NCBI GenBank assembly: GCA_945897655.1
Contig: CAMDHB010000020.1
Span: 1 to 20,116 of the forward strand
Direction of reading: 5' to 3'
Length of the DNA stretch: 20,116 nucleotides
Source: Pseudorhodobacter antarcticus
Lineage (GTDB): Bacteria; Pseudomonadota; Alphaproteobacteria; Rhodobacterales; Rhodobacteraceae
Of the stretch, positions 1 through 7,669 are shown in pieces. The notes under the pieces are model-generated. The model did no database searches. It had not been told where the DNA came from and was given only the letters and a program-made list of their open reading frames with translations. A program made the translations under genes and the position numbers. Position 1 is the stretch's first letter, and each line of letters opens with the position of its first letter.

Positions 1-736
1 CGTTGCCGCAGCGTCCGGCCTGCCGCTCATTGACGGCGACGGGATGGGCCGCGCCTATCCTGAACTGCAGATGGTGACCTTTACCCTCCATGGCGTCTCG
101 GCCACGCCGATGGTCCTGTGCGACGACAAGGGCAATTCGCTGGTGCTGGACACCGTGTCCAACGCCTGGACCGAACGCCTTGCCCGTGCGGCCACCATTG
201 AAATGGGCGGCTCGGCCCTGCTGGCCTTTTACCCCATGTCGGGGGCCGTGGCGAAAAAGGCCGTCGTTGCGGGCACCCTGTCCCTGTGCGCGAAGATCGG
301 TGAGACGTTGCGGGCCGCGCGGTCCGAACACGCCGACCCGGTCAAGGCGCTGGTCGGCCTGCTTGGCGCCAAGACGCTGTTTCACGGCCGCATCATGGAT
401 ATCGAACGCCGCACCGAGGGCGGCTTTGCCCGTGGCAAGGCAACCCTGACCGGGGTGGATGAATTCAAAGGCCAGACCCTGCGTCTGGATTTCCAGAACG
501 AATTCCTGATCGCCGAACGCGATGGCAAGGTGCTGGCCACCACCCCCGACCTGATCGCCGTGGTCGAGGCTGACAGCGGTGCCCCCGTCCCCACCGACAG
601 CCTGAAATACGGTCAGCGGCTGATGGCCCTGGCCTGGCCTTGCAACCCGCTGTGGCGCACACCCGAGGGGATAGAACTGGTCGGACCGCGTTACTTCAAA
701 TACGACCGGGATTACGTTCCGTTCGAACAGGTCTGA
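1..736 (+). CDS. DUF917 (S-methyl thiohydantoin desulfurase-like) family protein, 5' end missing
   Basis: The reading frame is open from base 2 to a TGA at 734-736, and the N-terminal part lies left of the window. The first codons read VAAASGLPLIDGDGMGRAYP, a motif typical of DUF917 proteins (a nucleophile/adenylate-type region followed by DGDGMGRA.PE). The ATG inside this motif at 44 is therefore internal and is not the true start. About 244 residues are visible, with no signal peptide or membrane segment. DUF917 members are often found near hydantoinase-type amidohydrolases and some have been linked to S-methylthiohydantoin desulfuration; the substrate of this one is unknown. The C-terminal motif GPRYFKYD followed by YVPFEQV is family-like. 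The gene converges on torT and the two are separated by a strong hairpin, so it is probably not functionally tied to the TMAO genes. Family assignment is fairly firm; the function is not. Confidence 0.8.
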   Translation, partial: VAAASGLPLIDGDGMGRAYPELQMVTFTLHGVSATPMVLCDDKGNSLVLDTVSNAWTERLARAATIEMGGSALLAFYPMSGAVAKKAVVAGTLSLCAKIGETLRAARSEHADPVKALVGLLGAKTLFHGRIMDIERRTEGGFARGKATLTGVDEFKGQTLRLDFQNEFLIAERDGKVLATTPDLIAVVEADSGAPVPTDSLKYGQRLMALAWPCNPLWRTPEGIELVGPRYFKYDRDYVPFEQV

Positions 737-752
737 CGCCAGACAAGCCCCA

Positions 753-786
753 ATCGCCACGGGCAGCGCGGCCTGCCTGTGGCGAT
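753..786. terminator. Bidirectional hairpin between the DUF917 gene and torT
   Basis: The arms at 753-766 (ATCGCCACGGGCAG) and 773-786 (CTGCCTGTGGCGAT) pair over 14 bp with one G-T wobble around a 6-nt loop. It lies between two convergent stop codons (734-736 on plus, 790-792 on minus), the usual place for a shared terminator. Neither strand has a clear T-run after the stem, so termination is inferred from stem strength and position. Confidence 0.65.
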
Positions 787-789
787 GGT

Positions 790-1848
790 TCAGTTCGACA
801 CCTCGAACACCGGAACAAAGGCGGCGGGGGCCAAGGATTCCTCGGTTCCAATCTGGTCGATGTTGTCGGGCGTCAAGGTGACAATCCTTGGCCCCGCATG
901 GCGTATCGTCAGGCTGCCCTCAAGCGCGCGGACCGCCAGTTCAATTGCAAGGCGGCCCTGCAGCACGGCGAAATCGGTGGGTGCGGCCAGAATGCGGTTG
1001 CGCTTGATGCCGCGATACACACCGTGGCTGACATAGGTTGACACCACGCCAATCCGGTCCGTCAGGCCCTTGGCCCGCAGAACCGAAATCGCAGCCTCGG
1101 CCATCGGCCCGCTGCCAACCAGATAATCGACGTCGGGCACGGTATCCAGAACCTCCTCGACCAGCAGAACCTGCTGCTCCAACCCGGTATCGCCAAACCG
1201 AACCGCCACCACCTCGGCCGAACTGTCGGCCAAAGCCTCCAGAAACCCGCGCTCGACAAACTGCACCCAACCGGCACCTTTGGGCCCCGGAAACCACGCC
1301 AAACGCACCGGCGGGCTGCCCTTGGGGTGGCGTTCGGCAATCGCACGCCCGGCCGCAGCCCCCATTTCCCGCCACGACACGCTGGACTTTGCCGATACCC
1401 CGGCATCGTTCATGTCATTCACGGCACCAATCACCGGCATCTGCCGCGCGATTTCAACCACGGCATCCGTCAACCCGTCATAGGACACCGGCCCCAGGAT
1501 CAGTGCATCCATCTTGCGCTTGCTGCAGGCCTTGATCTGCTCGATCTGGCGCGTCAGGTTGGGATAGCCACCCGCCTCGTACAGGTCGAACGACACACCC
1601 AACCGGTTCGCCTCTTCGACCATGCCGTAATTGACACTCAGCCAATAGGCATCCTTCAAGTGCGGGTACAGCACGCACAGCCGCCACGGCCGCGCCGCAC
1701 GGTCCAGCGGATGATAGGCCATCGCTTCGGTCGGGCTGTCATCGTCGAAAGGAATGGTTGGCACCTGCAGCGCCCAGGTTTCGGCCCCTGCACCGTGGCT
1801 CATGGCACCCAAGACCACGGTGATCAGCAGGCGTCGCAAAAACTGCAT
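790..1848 (-). CDS. torT: TorT-like periplasmic TMAO-binding sensor protein
   Basis: A 352-residue periplasmic-binding-protein-fold protein of the TorT type. In the Tor system TorT binds trimethylamine N-oxide (TMAO) in the periplasm and presents it to the sensor domain of TorS. The N-terminus MQFLRRLLITVVLGAMSHGAGA is a standard signal peptide (Arg pair, hydrophobic core, cleavage after AGA). After it come WRLCVLYPHLKDAYWLSVNYG and a KMDALILGPVSYDGL segment, characteristic of LacI/ribose-binding-like TorT proteins. I chose ATG 1848: GGGGGC lies about 6 bases upstream and the signal peptide begins there. The longer frame to 1902 would need a TTG start almost touching torS. It is divergent from torS across 56 bp. 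The C-terminus contains GPRIVTLTPDNID, typical of the family. TMAO as ligand is inferred from family and context. Confidence 0.88.
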   Translation of the reverse strand: MQFLRRLLITVVLGAMSHGAGAETWALQVPTIPFDDDSPTEAMAYHPLDRAARPWRLCVLYPHLKDAYWLSVNYGMVEEANRLGVSFDLYEAGGYPNLTRQIEQIKACSKRKMDALILGPVSYDGLTDAVVEIARQMPVIGAVNDMNDAGVSAKSSVSWREMGAAAGRAIAERHPKGSPPVRLAWFPGPKGAGWVQFVERGFLEALADSSAEVVAVRFGDTGLEQQVLLVEEVLDTVPDVDYLVGSGPMAEAAISVLRAKGLTDRIGVVSTYVSHGVYRGIKRNRILAAPTDFAVLQGRLAIELAVRALEGSLTIRHAGPRIVTLTPDNIDQIGTEESLAPAAFVPVFEVSN

Positions 1849-1904
1849 CAATCTGCCCCCATTCGCGTTAATCTGCCTTTGAACCACAGTCAGGGTTAAC
1901 AAAA
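1849..1904. promoter_or_regulatory. Divergent torT/torS control region
   Basis: Only 56 bases separate the torT ATG (1848, minus) from the torS GTG (1905, plus), so both promoters and ribosome sites share this space. It holds a GTTAAC hexamer within GTTAACAA (1895-1902) and a minus-strand GTTCA core (1880-1884). The octamer recurs in the torR/tmoX region, while GTTCA is the core of the E. coli tor box. A pentamer is too short to mean much alone. No clear -35/-10 pair is recognisable. Confidence 0.4.
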
Positions 1905-4778
1905 GTGTCGCACAAGTCCAGCCTGTCTCGCATCAGTTTGGGGCGCATGTTGCTGTTGGCCTTTCTGGTCATCGCGGGCCTGCCTGCCATCATGGGCATT
2001 CTGGGCTGGGTCGAGTTGCAAAAGGTTGGGCGCAATCAGACCAAGGTCACCACCGAAACCATCCCGGCCATTTCCGAAGTGCGCGGTTTCACCGAGGAAA
2101 GCAGCCGCATCGTGGCCGTGGCCCCCGAACTTGCCGCCGTCACGATCGAGGCCGCGCGCCGGGAACGGGCGGCATTTCTGTTTGCTCAGGTCAATGCCCT
2201 GTCCAGCCGGGTTGCCCGGTACGAAAGCACCGGCAACATCGCCCCACCCGGCCTTGCCCGGGCCGAGGGTGATGTCCGACGCGGTATTGAACGGCTGGAC
2301 CGGCTGGTTCAGGACCGCATCATTGCCATTTCCGGTCAAAGGGCGCGGCTCATGTCCGGTCTGGGTGCCACGACCGAACTGCTGGAAATCGCCGATACCT
2401 TGGTTGCCAACGCCCAGATGGGCACCGCCGCAGTCATCTCGAACCTTTACGATATGGAGACTACAGACCCTGACACCAACCTTCGGATGGATACGCTGGA
2501 CAAGTTGATCGAGGTGGATCTGTTCCGACAGGGCCTGATGTCGGAACTGCGCTCTCATATTGGCGAGATCGGCTTGCTCCTGAACAAGGTGTCCGCCGTG
2601 CAAAGCCAGTCTGACCTGACGCTGTTGCAGGCCGATCTGCAAAAACGCATCGACATCGTCACCCGCCGCCTTTTGTCGGTCAACGATCCGATCCGGGCTG
2701 AACGGGCCTTGGCGCTGCTGCAACTGATCAGGCCCAGTTCCGCCCCGCCCCCCGATGCCGAAGACATCTTCAACCTGACCAAGGGCATCCTTGATCTGAA
2801 CCACCTGATCACCAAGGCCCAAGGCGAGGTGCGCGAGGCCGCCTCACGGCTGGACAGCGAAGCGCAGGTTCTGGCGGATCAGATCACCCGCCGCGCCGTT
2901 CAGGCCGGGGCCGATGCCACCGCCGCCATCCGCGCCACGCAACAGCTTTACGCCTGGGGCTCGGTTGCGGCGCTGCTCATCTCGCTGGCCGTCTTGTGGA
3001 TCTATGTGCGCGGCAACATCACCCGCCGGCTGGATGCCCTGTCCGGCACCATGACACGGCTGGCCAAGGGGGAAGAGGTTGCCCCCATCACCCCACACGG
3101 CATTGACGAAATCGCCGAGATGGAAGCGGCGGTCGAAGTCTTCCGCCTGCAAGCCATTGAAAACCAAGCGCTGGAGGCCGAGCGCGACCAGAACCTGTCC
3201 GAATTGCGCCGCCACCGCCTTGAACTTCAACTTCTGGTGGCTGAACAGACCACCCAGTTGCGCGGCGAGGTAGCAGCCCATGCCAAGGCCCGCACGCAGG
3301 CCGAAGCAGCCGACCGCGCCAAATCCGAATTCCTTGCGATGATGAGCCATGAGATCAGAACGCCGATGAACGGCGTCCTTGGCATGCTGCGCAGCCTTGG
3401 GCGCGATGGGCTGACCCCGCGCCAACAGGGCCAGTTGCGCGCGGCCCATGCCTCGGGCGAGGGGTTGATGGCGATCCTGAATGACATTCTGGATTATTCC
3501 AAGATCGAGGCCGGAACAACGACCCTGTCCGCCATCACCTTCTCCCCCGAAGACCTGTTGCGCGACATCGCGGTTCTGATGACCCCCAGCGCGCAGGAAA
3601 AGGGGCTGGTCTTGCATCTGGACGTGCCCGCTTCGCTGCCTGCCGCAGTGATTGGCGACATGGGAAAGCTGCGCCAGATCCTGTTCAATCTGGTGTCAAA
3701 CGCCGTCAAGTTCACCGAACGGGGCGAGGTGCGGCTGATCGCAACCGCCCGCCCCAACGCGGCGGGCCATGAGGTGACCTTTACCGTCCGCGACACCGGC
3801 AAAGGCATCGCCAAGGCGTCGCAGGAACGCATCTTTGGCGTCTTTGAACAGGAAGATGCCCAGACCGCCCGCCAATTTGGCGGCACCGGCCTTGGCCTTG
3901 CCATCTGCCGCCGCTTTGCCGACGCGATGGGGGCGACGCTGACGGTGGACAGCGCGCCTGGCATGGGGACCAGCTTTACCCTCATCGCCCGGTTTGAACC
4001 CGGCGACCTGCGCGATTTGCCGCGTGACCAGATGGACACCCCGGCGCATCCTGCTGTCCGTCCCCTGCAGGCCCTTGTGGTCGAGGATAATGAAATCAAC
4101 CAGATGGTCATCCAGTCGATGATGGAGGATATGGGCCACCGGGTCCATATCGTGGCAACCGCCGAACAGGCGCTGGCAGACCTGACCAAGCGGCCCTTCG
4201 ATGTGGTCTTGATGGACATTAACCTGCCCGGCCTGTCGGGCACCGCAGCAACACGGGCCATCCGGTCCATGACAGACCCGCGCATCGCAGCCCTGCCCAT
4301 CATCGGCATTTCGGCCCATGTGCAGGCGTCAGATCTTCGGGAAAGCCTGCAAGCGGGCATGTCGGCGGTTTTGCCCAAACCCCTGTCACCCGCCGACCTG
4401 ATGGCAGCCTTGGGCGCACAAGTGCCCAGCCGAACCGCGCTGGACCTGCTTGCTGCCGACATCGGCGCGCCCGTCGCCGCCGATCTGGCTAGGTTGTATC
4501 TGGACAACCTGCCCCAGAACCTGACCGCCGTGACCGCTGCTTCCGCGTCACAGGATTGGCAGGCCTTGTCGCGTGCTGCGCATCAGTTGAAAGGGGCCAC
4601 CGGCAATTTCGACCTGCCCGCCCTGACAGCCCTGCTGGAACGGATCGAAACCCTTGCCCCCTCAGCCGACCTGGACGCCGCCCTGCGCGACCTGCCCGCC
4701 GCCGCCGAACTTGCCCGCACGGCCCTGATCACCGCGCTGGGTGATCTGCAATCCAGCCTTAATCAAGCTGCGCAGTGA
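1905..4778 (+). CDS. torS: TorS-like hybrid sensor histidine kinase
   Basis: A 957-residue tripartite hybrid kinase that, with TorT, senses TMAO and passes phosphate to TorR. Order of parts: membrane segment at about residues 15-36; a long periplasmic sensor region; second membrane segment at about 350-368; HAMP linker starting RGNITRRLDAL; a coiled coil; HisKA with FLAMMSHEIRTPMNG and phospho-acceptor His482; HATPase with LFNLVSNAVKF, DTGKGI and GTGLGLAI; a receiver with Asp771 in DVVLMDINLPG; and a C-terminal Hpt domain with His893 in AHQLKGATGNF. All relay residues are intact, so a His-Asp-His phosphorelay ending on TorR Asp56 is expected. The start is GTG at 1905, with AGGG nine bases upstream; an ATG at 1947 is possible but would cut into the first membrane segment region. 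Its 3' end overlaps torR by 20 nt on the opposite strand. Confidence 0.9.
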   Translation: MSHKSSLSRISLGRMLLLAFLVIAGLPAIMGILGWVELQKVGRNQTKVTTETIPAISEVRGFTEESSRIVAVAPELAAVTIEAARRERAAFLFAQVNALSSRVARYESTGNIAPPGLARAEGDVRRGIERLDRLVQDRIIAISGQRARLMSGLGATTELLEIADTLVANAQMGTAAVISNLYDMETTDPDTNLRMDTLDKLIEVDLFRQGLMSELRSHIGEIGLLLNKVSAVQSQSDLTLLQADLQKRIDIVTRRLLSVNDPIRAERALALLQLIRPSSAPPPDAEDIFNLTKGILDLNHLITKAQGEVREAASRLDSEAQVLADQITRRAVQAGADATAAIRATQQLYAWGSVAALLISLAVLWIYVRGNITRRLDALSGTMTRLAKGEEVAPITPHGIDEIAEMEAAVEVFRLQAIENQALEAERDQNLSELRRHRLELQLLVAEQTTQLRGEVAAHAKARTQAEAADRAKSEFLAMMSHEIRTPMNGVLGMLRSLGRDGLTPRQQGQLRAAHASGEGLMAILNDILDYSKIEAGTTTLSAITFSPEDLLRDIAVLMTPSAQEKGLVLHLDVPASLPAAVIGDMGKLRQILFNLVSNAVKFTERGEVRLIATARPNAAGHEVTFTVRDTGKGIAKASQERIFGVFEQEDAQTARQFGGTGLGLAICRRFADAMGATLTVDSAPGMGTSFTLIARFEPGDLRDLPRDQMDTPAHPAVRPLQALVVEDNEINQMVIQSMMEDMGHRVHIVATAEQALADLTKRPFDVVLMDINLPGLSGTAATRAIRSMTDPRIAALPIIGISAHVQASDLRESLQAGMSAVLPKPLSPADLMAALGAQVPSRTALDLLAADIGAPVAADLARLYLDNLPQNLTAVTAASASQDWQALSRAAHQLKGATGNFDLPALTALLERIETLAPSADLDAALRDLPAAAELARTALITALGDLQSSLNQAAQ

Positions 4779-5463
4779 ACACATAACCCTCACCGTGCGA
4801 GGTGGTGAAAATGCGTGGTGCCTTCGGGTCATCGCCCAATTTGGCGCGCAGGCGCTGCACCAGCACGTCAATCGTGCGCGTGTTCGTACCGTCCTGCCGG
4901 TGCGTGATGGCCGCAATCAGCCTGTCACGGTCCATCACCGTGCCCGGATTGGTCACAAAAACCCGCAGCAATTCATATTCAGCCCGGGTCAGAACAATCT
5001 GCCCACCCGCCGGACCCGTCACCTGCCGGGACGCCACATCAAAGGTAAACCCGTTGAAATGGAACACCCGCCGCGTCAGCGCTCGCATGGCCGAGGTGCG
5101 GCGCAGCAGGTTCTTGACCCGGGCCAGCAACTCCCGACGGTTGAACGGCTTGCAGACATAATCATCAGCCCCCAGTTCCAGCCCGACAATGCGGTCCACA
5201 TCATCCGTCCGCCCGGACAAAAGGATGATCCCGATCTCGGACCGCGCCCGCTGTTCGCGGGTCATTTCCAACCCGTCCTTGCCTTGCAGGTTGATGTCGG
5301 CAATCAGCAGATCCGCCGTCCCTTGGGCCAATATCTTTTCCGCCTTCTCGGCCGTATCGCATTCCGAAATGCGGTACCCGAATGACCCCAGATAGGCCAC
5401 CAGCGCGCTGCGTGTGACAGGCTCATCCTCGACAATCACAATATGCGCTGGCCGTGTCGACAT
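4759..5463 (-). CDS. torR: TorR-like OmpR-family response regulator
   Basis: A 234-residue two-domain response regulator. The receiver (about residues 6-118) has the acidic pair Glu12/Asp13, phospho-acceptor Asp56 (LLIADINLQG), the conserved Ser/Thr position in ILLSGRTDD and Lys105 in YVCKPF. The C-terminal OmpR winged-helix domain ends with RTIDVLVQRLRAKLGDD and TSHGEGYVF, the usual recognition-helix and wing motifs. Start ATG 5463 has a G-rich ribosome site just upstream. Phosphorylated TorR-type proteins bind decameric direct repeats (tor boxes). Here the obvious local targets are its own promoter and that of tmoX, which share the 172-bp region to its right. Assignment as TorR rather than a generic OmpR regulator rests on the torT and torS neighbours. 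Confidence 0.88.
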   Translation of the reverse strand: MSTRPAHIVIVEDEPVTRSALVAYLGSFGYRISECDTAEKAEKILAQGTADLLIADINLQGKDGLEMTREQRARSEIGIILLSGRTDDVDRIVGLELGADDYVCKPFNRRELLARVKNLLRRTSAMRALTRRVFHFNGFTFDVASRQVTGPAGGQIVLTRAEYELLRVFVTNPGTVMDRDRLIAAITHRQDGTNTRTIDVLVQRLRAKLGDDPKAPRIFTTSHGEGYVFTAQLD

Positions 5464-5635
5464 TCGCCCCCCGTCTGTTTCCTCTTGTTAACAATTTTTT
5501 ACAAATAATGCGAGTCCGTTCATGCTGCGGGTCTGACGCATTAACAACCAAGGCCTAGCGTTCGAGTCGCAGGGAAAGTTTTCATTTCCCGCGAAACACC
5601 GCGTGCCATCGCGGAACAGCAACAGGGACTGCACC
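5464..5635. promoter_or_regulatory. Divergent torR/tmoX regulatory region
   Basis: The 172 bases hold both promoters. Visible elements: CCGTTCATGC at 5516-5525, which matches 7 of 10 positions of the E. coli tor-box consensus CTGTTCATAT; two related octamers GTTAACAA (5487-5494) and ATTAACAA (5540-5547) whose starts are 53 bp apart; an AT-rich stretch (about 5484-5508) suited to promoter melting; a small hairpin GGGAAA/TTTCCC (5572-5590); and CCGCG/CGCGG (5599-5614) in the tmoX leader. The tmoX ribosome site AGGGA lies at 5624-5628. TorR binding here is an inference. Confidence 0.5.
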
Positions 5636-6580
5636 ATGAAATCTGTAAAGATGATGCTGACCAGCGCCGCCGCGCTGGCTTTGCTTGCGCCCGGCGTTCG
5701 GGCTCAGGATTCGACCGATCCGATCACGATTCCCCTGCACAACTGGTCCAGCCAGATCGTGATGAGCCATGTTGTAGGCAATGTCCTCGCCTCGGCCGGC
5801 AACACGGTTGAATATGTGACGACCGACAGCCAAGCCGTCTACGAATCAGTCCGTCTGGGCGATGTGACGATGGAGCTTGAGGTGTGGGAAGGTGCCTTCG
5901 GCGCGTCCTTTGACGCCGCCGTCGCCAAGGGCGGCATCCATGCCGCAGGCAACCACAACGCCGTGACCCGCGAAGACTGGTGGTACCCGATGTGGACCAA
6001 AGAGGCTTGCCCCGGCCTGCCAGACTGGAAAGCGCTCAACGACTGCGCCGCGCTGTTCGCCACCCCTGAAACCGGCGACAAGGGCCGTTTCCTTGGCGGT
6101 CCGGTTGATTGGCTGAAGCATGACGCCGAAAAGGTCGAAGCTTTGGCGATGAACTTTACCGTCGTCAACGCAGGCTCTGCGGCCGCAATCTGGGCCGAAC
6201 TCGGGGCCGCTGAAAAGACCAAAACCCCGATCGTGGTGTTCAACTGGACCCCGAACTTTGCCGAAGCGGTCTGGCCTGGCGAATTCGTCGAATTCCCGAC
6301 TTGGGAGGCAGGCTGCAACACCGATCCCGCCGTCGGCATGTTCCCCGACAAAATCTATGATTGCGGCAACCCCGCCAACGGCTATCTGAAAATCGCCGCC
6401 TGGGACGGCATGAAGGACAAATGGCCCGCAGCCTATGCCACCATTTCCAAGGTCAGCCTGACCAACGCCCAGATCGCCGAAATGGCGAAACTGGTGGACA
6501 TCGACGGGATGGAGCCGGAAGATGCGGCAACCGCCTGGATGGACGCCAACCCGGATGTCTGGAAAGCCTGGCTGAACTAA
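5636..6580 (+). CDS. tmoX: TMAO-binding periplasmic protein of an OpuA/ProU-type ABC importer
   Basis: A 314-residue OpuAC-family substrate-binding protein. The signal peptide MKSVKMMLTSAAALALLAPGVRA is predicted to be cut before QD. The mature protein is rich in tryptophans placed as in quaternary-amine binders: Trp37 (HNWSSQ), Trp84 (EVWEGAF), Trp115/116 and Trp120 (DWWYPMW), and a later FNWTPNF. In this family such residues form an aromatic cage around a trimethylammonium or TMAO head group. Two Cys pairs (EACPG/NDCAA and AGCNT/YDCGN) may form disulfides. I chose ATG 5636 because AGGGA lies seven bases upstream and the signal peptide starts there; ATG 5603 adds an unlikely leader. Adjacency to torTSR favours TMAO over choline or glycine betaine, but sequence alone does not settle the ligand. 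Confidence 0.82.
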   Translation: MKSVKMMLTSAAALALLAPGVRAQDSTDPITIPLHNWSSQIVMSHVVGNVLASAGNTVEYVTTDSQAVYESVRLGDVTMELEVWEGAFGASFDAAVAKGGIHAAGNHNAVTREDWWYPMWTKEACPGLPDWKALNDCAALFATPETGDKGRFLGGPVDWLKHDAEKVEALAMNFTVVNAGSAAAIWAELGAAEKTKTPIVVFNWTPNFAEAVWPGEFVEFPTWEAGCNTDPAVGMFPDKIYDCGNPANGYLKIAAWDGMKDKWPAAYATISKVSLTNAQIAEMAKLVDIDGMEPEDAATAWMDANPDVWKAWLN

Positions 6581-6582
6581 GC

Positions 6583-6628
6583 GGTCCAACCGTAACAGGG
6601 CCCACCCGGCACGATGCCGGTTGGGCCT
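6583..6628 (+). promoter_or_regulatory. Two-state hairpin between tmoX and the ATPase gene
   Basis: Stem A pairs 6599-6611 (GGCCCACCCGGCA) with 6615-6627 (TGCCGGTTGGGCC): 13 positions, one mismatch, a 3-nt loop. Stem B pairs 6583-6592 (GGTCCAACCG) with 6618-6627 (CGGTTGGGCC): 10 positions including one G-U. Both use the same right arm, so they exclude one another. There is no T-run. Such intergenic hairpins often protect the binding-protein mRNA from 3' decay or partly stop transcription, giving more binding protein than ATPase. Confidence 0.55.
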
Positions 6629-6655
6629 ATCCCTTGCCTGAAATGGGGTTCCAGC

Positions 6656-7669
6656 GTGACGGAAAGCGTTATCACCTGCCGCAACGTCTCCAAGGTTTTT
6701 GGCCCCAATCCGGCCCGACATCTGGCCGACCTTCGTGCCAATCCCGCGCTGTCGCAGTCGGGCTATGTCCATGCCGTGCGCGACGTCAATCTGGATGTGC
6801 AGCGGGGCGAAATGCTGGTGGTCATGGGCCTGTCCGGGTCGGGCAAATCCACCCTGGTCCGCTGCCTGTCACGCCTTGTCGAAATTACCGGCGGCACTGT
6901 GACAATTGAGGGGCAGGATATCGCCACCCTGTCCGAACCCGCCCTGATCGACCTACGCCGCCGCAAGATGGGCATGGTATTTCAAAGCTTTGGCCTGCTG
7001 CCCAACCGCACCGTGCTGGACAACGTGGCCTTCCCGCTGGAGATGCGCGGCCAGGACCGCGCCACCCGCTATGCCCGCGCCCGCGACATGCTGGACCTTG
7101 TCGGCCTGTCTGGCCGCGAAACCTATTTCCCGCGCGAACTGTCCGGCGGCCAGCAACAGCGCGTCGGCATTGCCCGGTCCTTGGCCGTTGAACCCGACAT
7201 CTGGTTTCTGGACGAACCCTTTTCCGCCCTCGATCCCCTGATCCGGCGCGAGATGCAGGATGAATTCCTGCGCCTGAAGGCCATGATGAACAAGACCATC
7301 ATCTTCATCACCCATGACTTTGACGAGGCTTTGCGTCTGGCCGACCGGATTGCCATCATGAAGGATGGCCGCATCGAACAATGCGACACCCCCGACCAGA
7401 TCGTGCTGCATCCCGCGACCGATTATGTCGCCAAATTCACGGCCGAGATTGACCGCGCCCGCGTCGTCCACATTGGCAGCCTTGTACAGCCTCTGACAGC
7501 CCCAGTGACCGGCGATCCCGTTGCCGCAAACCGCACCATCCGCGAACTTGCCCGGCAACTGGTGTCCGACCCCCGCAGCCACATCCCGGTGGCGGGGCCG
7601 GACGGCAGGGTCATTGGCGCGGTCCTGCGCCAGACCGCGCTGGATGTACTGCTCGGGGATGGGCACTGA
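6656..7669 (+). CDS. tmoW: ATP-binding subunit of TMAO (glycine betaine-type) ABC importer
   Basis: A 337-residue ProV/OpuAA-type ATPase that powers uptake through the adjacent fused permease. Walker A GLSGSGKST begins at residue 58, the signature LSGGQQQR at 162, Walker B IWFLDEP at 182-188, followed by SALD and the switch motif FITHDFDEA. The C-terminal portion (about 260-337) resembles the CBS-type extension of this subfamily, ending in IPVAGPDGRVIGAVLRQTA. The start is GTG 6656, with GGGG seven bases upstream. The in-frame ATG at 6614 straddles the loop and right arm of a hairpin and lacks a ribosome site. The stop overlaps the next start by one base (TGATG), indicating translational coupling. 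The letters W (ATPase) and V (permease) follow my recollection of the Ruegeria tmoXWV naming and may be swapped in some sources. ATPase function is secure; the TMAO specificity is inferred. Confidence 0.82.
   Translation: MTESVITCRNVSKVFGPNPARHLADLRANPALSQSGYVHAVRDVNLDVQRGEMLVVMGLSGSGKSTLVRCLSRLVEITGGTVTIEGQDIATLSEPALIDLRRRKMGMVFQSFGLLPNRTVLDNVAFPLEMRGQDRATRYARARDMLDLVGLSGRETYFPRELSGGQQQRVGIARSLAVEPDIWFLDEPFSALDPLIRREMQDEFLRLKAMMNKTIIFITHDFDEALRLADRIAIMKDGRIEQCDTPDQIVLHPATDYVAKFTAEIDRARVVHIGSLVQPLTAPVTGDPVAANRTIRELARQLVSDPRSHIPVAGPDGRVIGAVLRQTALDVLLGDGH

Noticed and set aside
1849..1902. Longer torT starting at a TTG at 1902
   Set aside because: It would put residues before a clean signal peptide and leave only two bases to torS. 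ATG 1848 has a good ribosome site.
1896..2822. 308-codon minus-strand frame opposite torS
   Set aside because: It lies wholly within the conserved sensor and has low-complexity Gly/Gln/Asp-rich sequence; it is a shadow frame.
6614..6655. Upstream ATG for the ATPase gene at 6614
   Set aside because: The codon lies at the loop and right arm of the intergenic hairpin with no ribosome site. GTG 6656 has a G-rich site at proper spacing and gives the usual N-terminus.
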